Shown here: positions 54,060 to 62,835 of the stretch, in pieces
How positions within the stretch are numbered: the first letter of the stretch is position 1
How the letters are laid out: each line of letters opens with the position of its first letter
Assembly (NCBI RefSeq): GCF_001632775.1
Contig: NZ_CP015249.1
Location: 786,686-850,685, forward strand
Length of the DNA: 64,000 nucleotides
From: Dokdonella koreensis DS-123
GTDB lineage: Bacteria > Pseudomonadota > Gammaproteobacteria > Xanthomonadales > Rhodanobacteraceae
Direction of reading: 5' to 3'
The notes under the pieces: model-generated
The model's database searches: none
The model's input: only the letters and a program-made list of their open reading frames with translations
What the model was told of the DNA's origin: nothing
Made by a program: the position numbers and the translations under genes

Positions 54060-55148
54060 ATGACCCAGCAGACGATCCTCAACGCAACCCATCGCGCGCT
54101 CGGCGCCAAGATGGTCGACTTCGGCGGCTGGGACATGCCGCTGAACTACGGTTCGCAGATCGAGGAGCACCATGCGGTGCGCGGCGACGCCGGCATGTTC
54201 GACGTCTCGCACATGACGGTGGTGGACCTGCGCGGCGCGCGCGTGCGCGAGTTCCTGCGCCACCTGGTCGCCAACAGCGTCGACAAGCTCAAGGTGTCGG
54301 GCAAGGCGCTCTATACCTGCATGCTCGACGAGCGCGGCGGCGTCATCGACGACCTGATCGTCTACTACCTCGACGAAAGCTGGTTCCGCGTCGTCGTCAA
54401 CGCCGCCACGCGCGACAAGGACCTGGCCTGGATCGGACGGCAGGCGGCCGCCTTCGACGTCGCCGTCACCGAGCGCAAGGACCTGGCGATGATCGCCGTA
54501 CAGGGCCCGAACGCGCGCGAGAAGACGCTCGGGCTGCTGTCGGAGGCGACCCGCGCGAAGGCCGCCAAGATCGGCAAGTTCGTCGCCTGCGAGGGCGACG
54601 ACCTGTTCATCGCCCGCACCGGCTACACCGGCGAGGACGGCTTCGAGATCATCGTGCCGGCGGACCGGGCGGTCGACCTGTGGAACCGGCTGCTCGCCGC
54701 CGGCGTGCGGCCGGCCGGCCTCGGCGCGCGCGACACGCTGCGGCTGGAGGCCGGCATGAACCTGTACGGCCAGGACATGGACGAGAGCGTCTCGCCGTTC
54801 GAGGCCGGGCTGGCCTGGACCGTCGCGCTCGACGAGGGACGCGACTTCATCGGCCGCGGCGCGCTCGAGGCGCAGAAGGCCGCCGGTGTTCCGCGCGTGC
54901 TGATCGGGCTGGTGATGGACGAGAAGGGCGTGCTGCGCCACGGCCAGCGCGTGGCCACCACGGCCGGCGACGGCGAGATCCTTTCGGGCACGTTCTCGCC
55001 GACGCTCGGCAAGGCGATCGCGTTCGCGCGCGTGCCGGCCGGCGCCGGCAGCGAGGGCGTGCAGGTGGACATCCGCGGCCGCCTGGTGCCGGTGCGCGTC
55101 GTCAAGTATCCGTTCGTCCGCGACGGCAAGGCCGCCGAGGGCGTCTGA
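54060..55148 (+). CDS. gcvT: glycine cleavage system T protein (aminomethyltransferase)
   Basis: 362 residues. Moves the methylene of aminomethyl-lipoyl-H protein to tetrahydrofolate. Visible motifs: [20 protein letters not shown] (N-terminal folate region), [14 protein letters not shown], the [15 protein letters not shown] signature, and the C-terminal barrel ending [23 protein letters not shown] 54060 is the family start. gcvH follows after 112 bp that contain a candidate promoter, so gcvH may be transcribed on its own as well. Confidence 0.96.
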   Translation: MTQQTILNATHRALGAKMVDFGGWDMPLNYGSQIEEHHAVRGDAGMFDVSHMTVVDLRGARVREFLRHLVANSVDKLKVSGKALYTCMLDERGGVIDDLIVYYLDESWFRVVVNAATRDKDLAWIGRQAAAFDVAVTERKDLAMIAVQGPNAREKTLGLLSEATRAKAAKIGKFVACEGDDLFIARTGYTGEDGFEIIVPADRAVDLWNRLLAAGVRPAGLGARDTLRLEAGMNLYGQDMDESVSPFEAGLAWTVALDEGRDFIGRGALEAQKAAGVPRVLIGLVMDEKGVLRHGQRVATTAGDGEILSGTFSPTLGKAIAFARVPAGAGSEGVQVDIRGRLVPVRVVKYPFVRDGKAAEGV

Positions 55149-55220
55149 CCGCTGCGAAGAGCGTGTTTTCCGGGCGCCGCAGGCGGCGCTCGTTCCCTAT
55201 ACAGCTTCGCTGCGGGCCGC

Positions 55221-55229
55221 TGGTAGAAT
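55221..55229 (+). promoter_or_regulatory. extended -10 element before gcvH
   Basis: TGGTAGAAT fits the extended -10 pattern TGnTATAAT at 32 bp before the gcvH ATG. No strong -35 is seen, as usual for extended -10 promoters. Confidence 0.45.
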
Positions 55230-55260
55230 GCGCCCGCAGCCCAACCCCAGGATTCGAGCC

Positions 55261-55656
55261 ATGCAAGAGATCCCCGGCGATCTGAAGTTCATGAAGTCCC
55301 ACGAGTGGGCCCGTGTCGAGGACAACGGTACGGTGACGGTCGGCATTTCCGACCATGCCCAGGGCCTGCTCGGCGACCTGGTCTACGTCGAGCTGCCCAG
55401 CGTCGGCGACGAGGTGCAGGCCGGCAATGCCTGCGCGGTGGTCGAGTCGGTCAAGGCGGCTTCGGACGTCTATACGCCGGTGAGCGGCGAGATCGTCGCG
55501 ATCAACGAGTCGCTTGCCGACAAGCCCGAGACGATCAACGAGGACGCCTACGGCGACGGCTGGCTGTTCGTGGTCAAGCTGAGCAGCCGCGACGAGCTGC
55601 AGGAGCTGCTCGATCCCGACGCCTACGCCGAACTGGTCGAGAACGAAGAACATTGA
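55261..55656 (+). CDS. gcvH: glycine cleavage system H protein
   Basis: 131 residues. Lipoyl carrier that shuttles the aminomethyl group between P, T and L proteins. The lipoylation lysine is K65 in [20 protein letters not shown]. The rest ([40 protein letters not shown]) is the standard H-protein beta-sandwich. ATG 55261 is correct; upstream codons belong to the promoter. A strong terminator hairpin lies between it and gcvPA. Confidence 0.97.
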   Translation: MQEIPGDLKFMKSHEWARVEDNGTVTVGISDHAQGLLGDLVYVELPSVGDEVQAGNACAVVESVKAASDVYTPVSGEIVAINESLADKPETINEDAYGDGWLFVVKLSSRDELQELLDPDAYAELVENEEH

Positions 55657-55680
55657 TTCCGCGCCATCGGCCTCCCCGAG

Positions 55681-55706
55681 CGGCCCGCGCCCGGCGCGGG
55701 CCGTTT
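55681..55706 (+). terminator. rho-independent terminator after gcvH
   Basis: CGGCCCGCGC (55681-55690) pairs with GCGCGGGCCG (55694-55703) around CCG, followed by TTTCC. A 10-bp GC stem with a short T-run, 25 bp after the gcvH stop and 61 bp before gcvPA, so the two genes are probably separate transcripts or the hairpin is read through in part. Confidence 0.7.
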
Positions 55707-55766
55707 CCGTTCGAGGCCTCATCGAAATCCCCTTGCGGCCTTCCGGCCTAGATCGAGAATTCCATC

Positions 55767-57131
55767 ATGCCGTTCATTCCCCACTCCGAAGCCGATGTCC
55801 GGTCGATGCTCCAGGCGATTGGTGTCGCCAGCATCGAGGACCTGTTCGACGAGATTCCGGCGTCGCTCAAGATCGCGTCGCTGGAGCGGGTGCCGGACGG
55901 CCTGAGCGAGATGGACGTGGTGCGCCTGATGAAGGAGCGCGCCGCGCAGGACGGCACGCCGCTGTGCTTCGCCGGCGCCGGTGCCTACGAGCATCACATC
56001 CCGGCGGCGGTCTGGCAGATCGTCTCGCGCGGCGAGTTCTACTCGGCCTATACGCCGTACCAGGCCGAGGCCAGCCAGGGCACGCTGCAGCTGATCTACG
56101 AATACCAGACGATGCTGACGCGGCTGACCGGCATGGACGTCAGCAACGCCTCGCTGTACGACGGCGCGACCGCGCTGGCCGAGGCGGCGCTGATGGCCGA
56201 GCGCTGCGCCCGCAAGGGACCGCGCCGGATCCTGGTGCCGCGCACCGTGCACCCGGCGTATCGCAAGACGCTCAGGACGATCGTCGAGCTGCAGGACATC
56301 GAAGTCGTGGAGTTCGACTACAGCCGCGACGGCGCCAGCGCCGGCGGCGTCGATCCGGCCTGGCTGGCCGCCCAGGACTTCGGAGCGTTCACCGCGCTGG
56401 TGATCCCGCAGCCGAACTTCTTCGGCGCGCTCGAGGACGTCGACGCGCTGACCGACTGGGCGCATGCCCGCGGCGCGCTGGTGATCGCGGTGGTCAACCC
56501 GATGTCGCTGGCGGTGCTCAAGCCGCCGCGTGAATGGGGTGCGGACGGTGCCGACATCGTCTGTGGCGACGGCCAGCCGCTGGGCGTGCCGCTGTCGTCG
56601 GGCGGTCCGTATTTCGGGATTCTCGCCTGCCGCCAGGACCTGGTGCGGCAGATGCCGGGCCGCATCGTCGGCCGCACGACCGATCTGGACGGCAAGGAAG
56701 GCTTCGCGCTGACGCTGCAGGCGCGCGAGCAGCACATCCGCCGCGCCAAGGCCACGTCGAACATCTGCACCAACCAGGGCCTGCTGGTCACCGCGGCGAC
56801 GATCTACCTGTCGTTGCTCGGACCGGAAGGTCTGCGCCGCGTCGCCTGCGCGAGCATGAACAACACGCGCGCATTGCGCGACCGGCTGAGTGCGATCGAA
56901 GGCGTCCAGGTGCTGTTCGATCGGCCGGTGTTCCACGAGGTCGCGCTGCGCCTGCCGCGGCCGGTCGCCGGCGTCGTCGATCGCCTCGCGGGCGATCACA
57001 TCGTCGCCGGATTTGCGCTCGACGAGGACTATCCGGAGCTCGGCGAAGCGCTGCTGGTCTGCGCGACCGAGACCAAGAACGAGGCCGACATCGAGCGTTT
57101 CGCCGGGGCGTTGGCCGCCGCGTTGGGGTAA
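55767..57131 (+). CDS. gcvPA: glycine decarboxylase P protein, subunit 1
   Basis: 454 residues, the length of the N-terminal half (GcvPA) of a split P protein. The PLP-binding lysine lies on the partner GcvPB, which is not in the window; the next gene is metJ-like. [99 protein letters not shown] and [20 protein letters not shown] are GcvPA hallmarks. It decarboxylates glycine with transfer to the H protein when paired with GcvPB. Confidence 0.96.
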   Translation: MPFIPHSEADVRSMLQAIGVASIEDLFDEIPASLKIASLERVPDGLSEMDVVRLMKERAAQDGTPLCFAGAGAYEHHIPAAVWQIVSRGEFYSAYTPYQAEASQGTLQLIYEYQTMLTRLTGMDVSNASLYDGATALAEAALMAERCARKGPRRILVPRTVHPAYRKTLRTIVELQDIEVVEFDYSRDGASAGGVDPAWLAAQDFGAFTALVIPQPNFFGALEDVDALTDWAHARGALVIAVVNPMSLAVLKPPREWGADGADIVCGDGQPLGVPLSSGGPYFGILACRQDLVRQMPGRIVGRTTDLDGKEGFALTLQAREQHIRRAKATSNICTNQGLLVTAATIYLSLLGPEGLRRVACASMNNTRALRDRLSAIEGVQVLFDRPVFHEVALRLPRPVAGVVDRLAGDHIVAGFALDEDYPELGEALLVCATETKNEADIERFAGALAAALG

Positions 57132-57338
57132 TCGCGACCCGATTGCGGCCTTTCCGTTCAGACGGCAGTCAAGCTCTCGGCACCCCTGGCCGCCAGGCCA
57201 GGGGTCGTCCAACGACGTCGTACCGAGGCATTCGCGTGAGCGAAGCGACGCAGGCGCATGCGTCGCGCAGCCGCACGAAAATCGCGTATTTCCCGGTGTT
57301 TTTGCCCTAAACGACGTCACACGGCTGTCGCGCGCATG

Positions 57339-57370
57339 AGACGTATAGACGTATGGACGTCCATATGTCC
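57339..57370. promoter_or_regulatory. tandem met boxes (MetJ operator)
   Basis: Four contiguous 8-mers, AGACGTAT, AGACGTAT, GGACGTCC and ATATGTCC (57339-57370), match the met-box consensus AGACGTCT at 7, 7, 6 and 5 of 8 positions. Contiguous 8-bp repeats are how MetJ dimers bind cooperatively. They lie in the 394-bp gap between gcvPA and the metJ-H1 gene, whose start is 156 bp downstream, so autoregulation is likely. The gap (57132-57525) is otherwise AT-richer than average and holds the promoter at 57465. Confidence 0.75.
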
Positions 57371-57464
57371 GTGGACTCCATTTGGGTGCCCGAGGCATTC
57401 CGGAGGGTGGTTCGGCGCCCATTTTCGGGGTATTCCGAAGCCCTTGTTTCGCATAAAAAATCTG

Positions 57465-57493
57465 TTGACACGACTGCAAGACAGGAATAATTT
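57465..57493 (+). promoter_or_regulatory. sigma-70 type promoter of the metJ-H1 gene
   Basis: A perfect TTGACA (57465-57470) is followed by TAATTT (57488-57493, 17-bp spacer); AATAAT two bases earlier (57486-57491, 15-bp spacer) is the alternative -10. The ATG at 57526 is about 33 bases downstream. The met-box array lies 95 bp upstream of this -35, so repression at this site would need looping or a second promoter. Confidence 0.55.
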
Positions 57494-57525
57494 CTGCGCC
57501 GGTGACAACGATGATTTAAGGAATC

Positions 57526-57981
57526 ATGGCTGCATCCCGGTTCGTCGACCCCTATGTCCTTCACGGCCTCAAGTCGGGGTCGGTAAAAAAAATCACGGTG
57601 TCGATCCCGCTCCACATTCTTCAGCTTCTGTCCGACGAGCGGACTCGCCGCCAGGTCAAGAACCTGCGCCACGCCACCAACAGCGATCTGCTGTGCGAAG
57701 CATTCCTTCACGCTTTTACTGGGCAAAAACTGCCAACTGACGAGGAGCTAAGACGCGATATGGCAACTGCAAAGAAAGCCGTAAAGAAAGCCGTAAAGAA
57801 ACCCGCCAAGAAGGCCGCTGCGAAGAAGACCGCGGTCAAGAAGGCGGCCAAGAAGACCGTAGCCAAGGCCAAGTCGGCCACCGTGAAGAAGACCGCAGCC
57901 GCCAAGAAGCCGGCCGCGAAGAAGACCGCCAAGAAGACCGCCGTGAAGAAGGCAGCGGTCAAGAAGGCCGCGAAGAAGTAA
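57526..57981 (+). CDS. metJ: MetJ-type methionine repressor fused to a histone H1-like tail
   Basis: 151 residues. Residues 6-77 match MetJ closely: the [11 protein letters not shown] ribbon (DNA-contacting strand), [20 protein letters not shown] and [20 protein letters not shown], which include the ribbon-helix-helix and the SAM-binding helix region. MetJ in E. coli then has about 27 more residues; here they are replaced at Met79 by [20 protein letters not shown] and more KKAAVKK-type repeats, a lysine/alanine-rich tail like bacterial histone H1 homologues (HctA/HC1 type). It should bind met boxes with SAM as corepressor, while the tail could coat DNA. AAGGA lies just before the ATG. An internal start at Met79 (57760) with GAGGAG twelve bases upstream may give a free 73-residue H1-like peptide. 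A tandem met-box array lies upstream. Confidence 0.85.
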   Translation: MAASRFVDPYVLHGLKSGSVKKITVSIPLHILQLLSDERTRRQVKNLRHATNSDLLCEAFLHAFTGQKLPTDEELRRDMATAKKAVKKAVKKPAKKAAAKKTAVKKAAKKTVAKAKSATVKKTAAAKKPAAKKTAKKTAVKKAAVKKAAKK

Positions 57982-58452
57982 GCGGACCTGTTCGTTTCCA
58001 GAAGTACCTGCAAGACGCGGCGACAACCCTCGCGGATCGCCGCTGAAGTCGCATAAGGCTGTAAGAAAGAGCCCACCGAAATTACTCTCCCTGCGGTTGC
58101 CCAGCGCAGGGGGAGCATTTCGGAAGCGCGCCGGGCGGCATCGCCGCCACTCCTCTGTTCCACTCCCTCGATCCGCCCACGTCCTGCCGGCGCACGCTGC
58201 CCATCCGGTACGCCGGCACGTGCGTTCCATGCGGCTCCCGGCCCGAAGCGCATCGGCCGCTTCGCCGCAGGGGCCGGATCTGCTCCGTACTCGCGTTCGT
58301 GCCGGGCGTGCTCCACGTTCCGCGGGCGGCGGCGATGCATCCGCCACGCGCTACCGGTCGGGCATCGGCTGCGCGTGTTCGACCAAAGTCCAACCGCTGC
58401 CCACGGGGTCTTGCCCTAGTCTTCACGGCAGTCGCCGATACGGGAGCCGGTC
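57982..58452. other. intergenic region between metJ-H1 and prpE (471 bp)
   Basis: Contains the terminator-like hairpin at 58085-58115. No gene, met box or strong promoter was recognised in the remainder; open frames crossing it are shadows. Confidence 0.45.
58085..58115 (+). terminator. hairpin downstream of metJ-H1
   Basis: CTCTCCCTGCG (58085-58095) pairs with CGCAGGGGGAG (58105-58115): an 11-bp stem with one G-T pair and a 9-base loop, followed by CATTT. About 100 bp after the stop. Confidence 0.5.
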
Positions 58453-60348
58453 ATGCGCTACGAGGATGTCTACCGCCAGTCGATCGAGGATCCGGAGGGC
58501 TTCTGGGCCGAGCAGGCACGCGCCATCGACTGGCACGTGCCGCCGCAGCGGATACTGGAATACACCGATCCGCCGTTCCGGCGCTGGTTTGCGGGAGGGC
58601 TGACCAACCTGTGCCACAACGCGGTCGATCGCCACCTTGCCGCGCGCGGCGACCAGCTCGCCCTGGTCGCCGTGTCGTCCGAAACGGGCACGACCCGCAA
58701 GATCAGCTACCGCCAGCTGCATCGGGAAGTGAACACCTTCGCCGCGGCACTGAAGTCGCTCGGTGTCGGCCGGGGCGATCGCGTCGTCGTCTACATGCCG
58801 AACATGGCCGAGGCCGTGTTCGCGATGCTCGCCTGCGCGCGCATCGGCGCGGTGCACTCGGTCGTGTTCGGCGGCTTCGCCGCGCACAACCTCGCGCTGA
58901 GGATCGACGATGCCAAGCCGAAGCTGCTGATCGCCGCCGATGCGGGCATGCGCGGCGGTCGCGTGATCCCGTACAAGCCGCTGGTCGACCAGGCGCTGGC
59001 GGCGGCCGTATCGCCCCCGCCGCACGTGCTGATCGTCAGCCGCGGGCTCGATCCGGACCCGGCATGGGTGCAGGGGCGCGACGTCGACTACGCGCCGCTG
59101 CGCGCACGGTACGAGGACGCGGAGGTTCCGGTCGAGTGGCTCGAGTCGAACGAGCCGAGCTACCTGCTCTACACTTCCGGCACGACAGGAAAGCCCAAGG
59201 GCGTGCAACGCGACGTCGGCGGCTACGCGGTGGCGATGGCGCTGTCGATGCGCGCCGTCTACGACGTCGGTCCCGGCCAGGTCATGTTTTCCACCTCGGA
59301 CGTCGGCTGGGCGGTGGGGCATTCGTACAACGTCTACGGCCCGCTGATCGTCGGCGCCACCTCGCTGCTCTACGAGGGGCTGCCGACGAATCCGGATCCG
59401 GGCATCTGGTGGAAGCTGTGTGCCGACTACGGCGTGCGCACGATGTTCTCGTCGCCGACCGGCATCCGCGTGCTGAAGAAGCAGGATGGGGCGTGGCTGA
59501 AGAAGCACGACCTGACCGCGCTGAAGTGGCTGTTCCTGGCGGGCGAGCCGCTCGACGAGCCGACCGCGCAGTGGATCAGCGACGGGCTCGGCAAGCCGAT
59601 CATCGACAACTACTGGCAGACCGAAACCGGTTGGCCGGTGCTGACGCTGCTGCCGGGGCTGGACCTCAAGCCCGTCAAGTTCGGATCGCCGGGCCTGCCG
59701 AATCTCGGCTACAAGCTGCGCGTCATCGACGAGGTCACCGGCGCCGATGCGGCAGCCGGCCAGAAGGGCGTGCTGGTGATCGAGCCGCCGCTGCCGCCCG
59801 GCTGCATGACCACGGTCTGGAACGACGACCAGCGCTTCCTGAGCAGCTACTTCAGCCACTTCAAGGAACTGCTCTACAGCTCGCTCGACTGGGCCGTCCG
59901 CGACGAGGACGGCTACACCTTCATCCTCGGCCGCACCGACGACGTCATCAACGTGGCCGGCCACCGGCTCGGCACGCGCGAGATCGAGGAGTCGGTCGCG
60001 ACGCATCCGAGCGTCGCCGAGGCGGCTGTCGTCGGCGTGCACGACGCGCTCAAGGGCCAGGTGCCGGTCGTCTTCGCCACGCTCAGGCAGGCGACGGCCG
60101 ATACGCCGGAGAGCGCGGCCAGCGGGATGCTCCAGTGCGTCGTCGACCAGCTCGGCGGCGTGGCGCGACCGGCGCGGGTCTACGTCGTCAACGCCTTGCC
60201 CAAGACCCGCTCCGGCAAGCTGCTGCGGCGGTCGCTGCAGGCGCTGGCCGAGGATCGCGATCCGGGTGACCTGTCCACGCTGGACGATCCCGGCGCGCTC
60301 GACGAGTGCCGCCGTGCACTCGAGCGCGGACCAAGCGGCGGTGCCTAG
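58453..60348 (+). CDS. prpE: propionyl-CoA synthetase (acyl-CoA ligase)
   Basis: 631 residues. ATP-dependent activation of propionate to propionyl-CoA by adenylation then thiolation; related enzymes make acetyl-CoA. AMP-binding motif YLLYTSGTTGKPKGVQRDVG, A5 NYWQTETGWPVLTLLPGLD, and the C-terminal catalytic lysine K589 in PKTRSGKLLRR are visible; DVGWAVGHSYNVYGPLIVGA and YSSLDWAVRDEDGYTF favour PrpE over AcsA. The Lys589 is the usual acetylation site for control. It is not in a prp operon here. Start ATG 58453 is preceded by GGGAGCCGG. Confidence 0.93.
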   Translation: MRYEDVYRQSIEDPEGFWAEQARAIDWHVPPQRILEYTDPPFRRWFAGGLTNLCHNAVDRHLAARGDQLALVAVSSETGTTRKISYRQLHREVNTFAAALKSLGVGRGDRVVVYMPNMAEAVFAMLACARIGAVHSVVFGGFAAHNLALRIDDAKPKLLIAADAGMRGGRVIPYKPLVDQALAAAVSPPPHVLIVSRGLDPDPAWVQGRDVDYAPLRARYEDAEVPVEWLESNEPSYLLYTSGTTGKPKGVQRDVGGYAVAMALSMRAVYDVGPGQVMFSTSDVGWAVGHSYNVYGPLIVGATSLLYEGLPTNPDPGIWWKLCADYGVRTMFSSPTGIRVLKKQDGAWLKKHDLTALKWLFLAGEPLDEPTAQWISDGLGKPIIDNYWQTETGWPVLTLLPGLDLKPVKFGSPGLPNLGYKLRVIDEVTGADAAAGQKGVLVIEPPLPPGCMTTVWNDDQRFLSSYFSHFKELLYSSLDWAVRDEDGYTFILGRTDDVINVAGHRLGTREIEESVATHPSVAEAAVVGVHDALKGQVPVVFATLRQATADTPESAASGMLQCVVDQLGGVARPARVYVVNALPKTRSGKLLRRSLQALAEDRDPGDLSTLDDPGALDECRRALERGPSGGA

Positions 60349-60349
60349 C

Positions 60350-60621
60350 GCGTGTTGTGGACGTTGAGGTGAGCTGCGTTGAGCCGCCGCGCCATTCCGG
60401 CAAGGCGCCCGTCGCTGCCTTGGGTGGTGCCCAGGGCAAGGCGGGCAAGGTGGGCAATGCGGCCGGAGCGGTGCCGCTGCACACCCCTTCGGGAAGGCCC
60501 CTGGCGCGGCGCCCGGCGGCGTTGCCGCTCTTGGCCAGACGGCCGGTCTGACCGGCGGGCTGCGCCTTGCCGGATCACCACGCCAGAGGCCTTCGCACTC
60601 AGCCCAACGTCCACAACACGC
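60350..60621. repeat. short element with terminal inverted repeats (MITE-like, 272 bp)
   Basis: GCGTGTTGTGGACGTTGAGG from 60350 is mirrored at the right end: CCCAACGTCCACAACACGC ending at 60621. Reverse-complementing the right end gives 22 of 24 identical bases with the left, the outer 17 perfect. No open frame inside resembles a transposase, so it fits a non-autonomous miniature element. No target duplication is clear. It fills the gap between prpE (stop at 60348) and the TetR gene. Confidence 0.65.
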
Positions 60622-60669
60622 TCCAGCGTCCCGGTGCGGCGCGGCCGCGCGCCGGTGCGGCGGCCGGGA

Positions 60670-61236
60670 TCAGGAGACCAGCGCTTCGGCCGTGGCGGCG
60701 AGGATCTCGTCGGAAAGCGCCCGGTCCTCGACCGCACGCGCCAGCACGACGGCGCCGACCATGCCGGCCAGCGTCGCCAGCGCCTTGCGCCGGCGCGCGG
60801 CGGCCGAGCGGCCACGAACGGCCCGCGTGAGCAGATCGAGCAGTCCGCTCAGTCCGTGCTGGAACGCGCGGCGTACCGCCGGCGACCGGCGATGGGCCTC
60901 GGCACCGAGCGAGGACAGGGCACAGCCGTGGCCGGGGTCGTCGCGGTGGCGCGGGCTGACGTAGTGCTCGATCAGCGCCGGCAGCGGGTCCCCGCCGGCA
61001 TCGGCCAGCAGGCGCGACCAGCGCGCCTGCGCCTGGGCGAAGGCATGTTCGCAGGTCAGCGCGGCCAGGGCCTCCTTCGAAGGGAAATGGCCGTAGAAGC
61101 CACCGTGCGTCAGGCCGGCGCTCTTCATCAGGTCGGCGACGCCGATGCCGTCGAAGCCGTGCTGGCGGAACAGGTGCGAGGCGTGCTCGATGACGCGCTC
61201 GCGGTTGAGCGCGGCTTGTTCCCTGCTGACTCTCAT
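60670..61236 (-). CDS. TetR/AcrR-family transcriptional regulator
   Basis: 188 residues. Helix-turn-helix at about 10-56 (NRERVIEHASHLFRQHGFDG, SAGLTHGGFYGHFPSKEAL), followed by an all-helical effector domain of unknown ligand. Such repressors usually control the divergent transporter; the MFS gene starts 117 bp away and the intergenic dyad at 61274-61284 is a probable operator. ATG 61236 is the natural start. Similar regulators respond to electrophiles or drugs. Confidence 0.92.
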   Translation of the reverse strand: MRVSREQAALNRERVIEHASHLFRQHGFDGIGVADLMKSAGLTHGGFYGHFPSKEALAALTCEHAFAQAQARWSRLLADAGGDPLPALIEHYVSPRHRDDPGHGCALSSLGAEAHRRSPAVRRAFQHGLSGLLDLLTRAVRGRSAAARRRKALATLAGMVGAVVLARAVEDRALSDEILAATAEALVS

Positions 61237-61261
61237 GGCGGCTCCGGAGCGAACGGAAGGC

Positions 61262-61292
61262 TTGACATCTTAAATGACGGTCATCATACAAT
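61262..61292 (+). promoter_or_regulatory. MFS promoter with TetR operator dyad
   Basis: TTGACA (61262-61267) is followed by TACAAT (61287-61292, 19-bp spacer); within the spacer lies the perfect dyad ATGAC-G-GTCAT (61274-61284), placed where a TetR dimer would block RNA polymerase for the rightward gene and, being close to the tetR start (61236), repress its own gene as well. Confidence 0.6.
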
Positions 61293-61352
61293 CCAGCCGG
61301 CCCGTTACCCGCCGCGACGGCAGGTCCGGTTTCCATTCCCGCCAGGTGCGCG

Positions 61353-62603
61353 ATGAGCAGTTCCCGAACCGACTGGACCCGCAGTGCGATCGTCGCGGTG
61401 GCGGCCGCCGCATTCATCGTGACGATCAGCATGGGCGTGCGGCAGAGCTTCGGCCTGCTGCTGCAGCCGATCGGCCGCGACCTCGGCATCGCGCGCGAGA
61501 GCTTCGGCTTCGCGATCGCGGTCCAGAACCTGCTGTTCGGCCTGGTGCAGCCGTTCGTGGCGGCGCTGTCGGAGCGATTCGGCATACGGCGTACGTTGAT
61601 CGCCGGCGCGATCGTCTACATCGCGGGCCTGCTGGCCGCCTCGGCGGTGCATACCGGCGACGGGCTGGTGCTGTCGTTCGGCGTGCTGGTGGGCCTGGCG
61701 CTGAGCGGTACCACCTTCGTGATCGTGCTCGGCGCGGTCGGCCGCCTGGTGGCGCCCGAACAGCGCAGCGTGGCGTTCGGCATCGTGACGGCCGGCGGCT
61801 CGCTCGGCCAGTTCGCGGTGGTGCCGCTGGCGCAGGCGCTGATCGGCGCGTTCGGCTGGCGCTCGTCGCTGATCCTGCTGGCCGTGCTGGTCGGCAGCGT
61901 GATCGTCGCGGCGTTCGGTTTTCGCGGCGCACGCGCCGCGGCCGGCACCGCGCCGCGCGCACCCGGCGAGCCGGACTGGAGCCTCGGCGCCGCGCTCGTG
62001 CGGGCGAGCCGCCACCGGCACTACTGGCTGCTCAACGGCGGATTCTTCGTCTGCGGCTTCCACATCGCGTTCGTCGGTACCCACCTGCCGGCCTATCTGG
62101 TGGACCGTGGTATCCCCGCGGCGATCGGTGCCTGGTCGCTCGCGCTGATCGGCTTGTTCAACATCGCCGGCTCCTACCTGTTCGGCGTCTGGGGCGGCCG
62201 GCATTCGCGGCCGCGGCTGCTGGCCGGCCTGTATGCCGCGCGCGCGGTGGCGATCGCCGCCTTCGTGCTCCTGCCGCTGTCGCCGGCGAGTGCGCTGGTG
62301 TTCGCGGCGACCTTCGGCTTCCTGTGGCTCGGCACGGTGCCGCTGACCAGCGGTGCGGTGGCGTCGATGTTCGGCCTCAAGCACCTGGCGACCCTCAATG
62401 GCGTGGTCTTCCTGAGTCACCAGGTCGGTGCGTTCTTCGGCGCCTGGTGGGCCGGCCTGCTGTTCGATCGCACCGGCAGCTACGCGACGATCTGGAACGT
62501 CAGCATCGTGCTCGGCATCCTCGCCGCGGTGCTCAGCCTGGCCACCCGCGATACCGCGGCCTTTCCGCGGGCGCCGCAGGCCGCGCTCGGCGCGGCGACA
62601 TGA
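61353..62603 (+). CDS. MFS transporter (oxalate/formate antiporter-like)
   Basis: 416 residues with about 12 transmembrane helices. Signature pieces include VTISMGVRQSFGLLLQPIGR, the RRTLIAGAIVYIAGLLAASA helix, GLFNIAGSYLFGVWGGRHSR and the C-terminal HLATLNGVVFLSHQVGAFFG, where acidic and basic residues lie in the loops as in MFS antiporters. Substrate unknown. TetR is divergent with a dyad between. The ATGA overlap at the stop couples it to a 40-residue membrane peptide. Confidence 0.9.
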   Translation: MSSSRTDWTRSAIVAVAAAAFIVTISMGVRQSFGLLLQPIGRDLGIARESFGFAIAVQNLLFGLVQPFVAALSERFGIRRTLIAGAIVYIAGLLAASAVHTGDGLVLSFGVLVGLALSGTTFVIVLGAVGRLVAPEQRSVAFGIVTAGGSLGQFAVVPLAQALIGAFGWRSSLILLAVLVGSVIVAAFGFRGARAAAGTAPRAPGEPDWSLGAALVRASRHRHYWLLNGGFFVCGFHIAFVGTHLPAYLVDRGIPAAIGAWSLALIGLFNIAGSYLFGVWGGRHSRPRLLAGLYAARAVAIAAFVLLPLSPASALVFAATFGFLWLGTVPLTSGAVASMFGLKHLATLNGVVFLSHQVGAFFGAWWAGLLFDRTGSYATIWNVSIVLGILAAVLSLATRDTAAFPRAPQAALGAAT

Positions 62604-62722
62604 GCGCGCGCCGGATCGCAGTGGTCGCGGTCGTGCTGGCGGTGCTGTTGGCGTCGCTGGCGCTCTGGGCGCGGCACGGCGGGGCGATCTTCCTGTCCGG
62701 TCTCGGCGCGATGATCTGCTGA
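62600..62722 (+). CDS. 40-residue single-helix membrane peptide
   Basis: ATG 62600 overlaps the MFS stop as ATGA. The peptide is MSARRIAVVAVVLAVLLASL followed by about 20 more residues, ending GLGAMIC: one transmembrane helix (about 6-22) and a short outer segment with a terminal Cys. Translational coupling and hydrophobic composition argue it is real, a possible small subunit of the transporter. No family name known. Confidence 0.55.
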   Translation: MSARRIAVVAVVLAVLLASLALWARHGGAIFLSGLGAMIC

Positions 62723-62835
62723 TCCGCGCGCGCGGCGGGCAGCCGTTTCATCGCTGCCGGCGACGCCGCGCACGTCCGTCCGCAGGCAGGCCCGCTCACC
62801 GCTATTGCGTCGTCGTACCGGCGGGCCCGGGCCCG

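Noticed and set aside
57311-57320. Extra met box ACGACGTCAC upstream of the tandem array
   Set aside because: Single, off-register and with several mismatches; not contiguous with the array.
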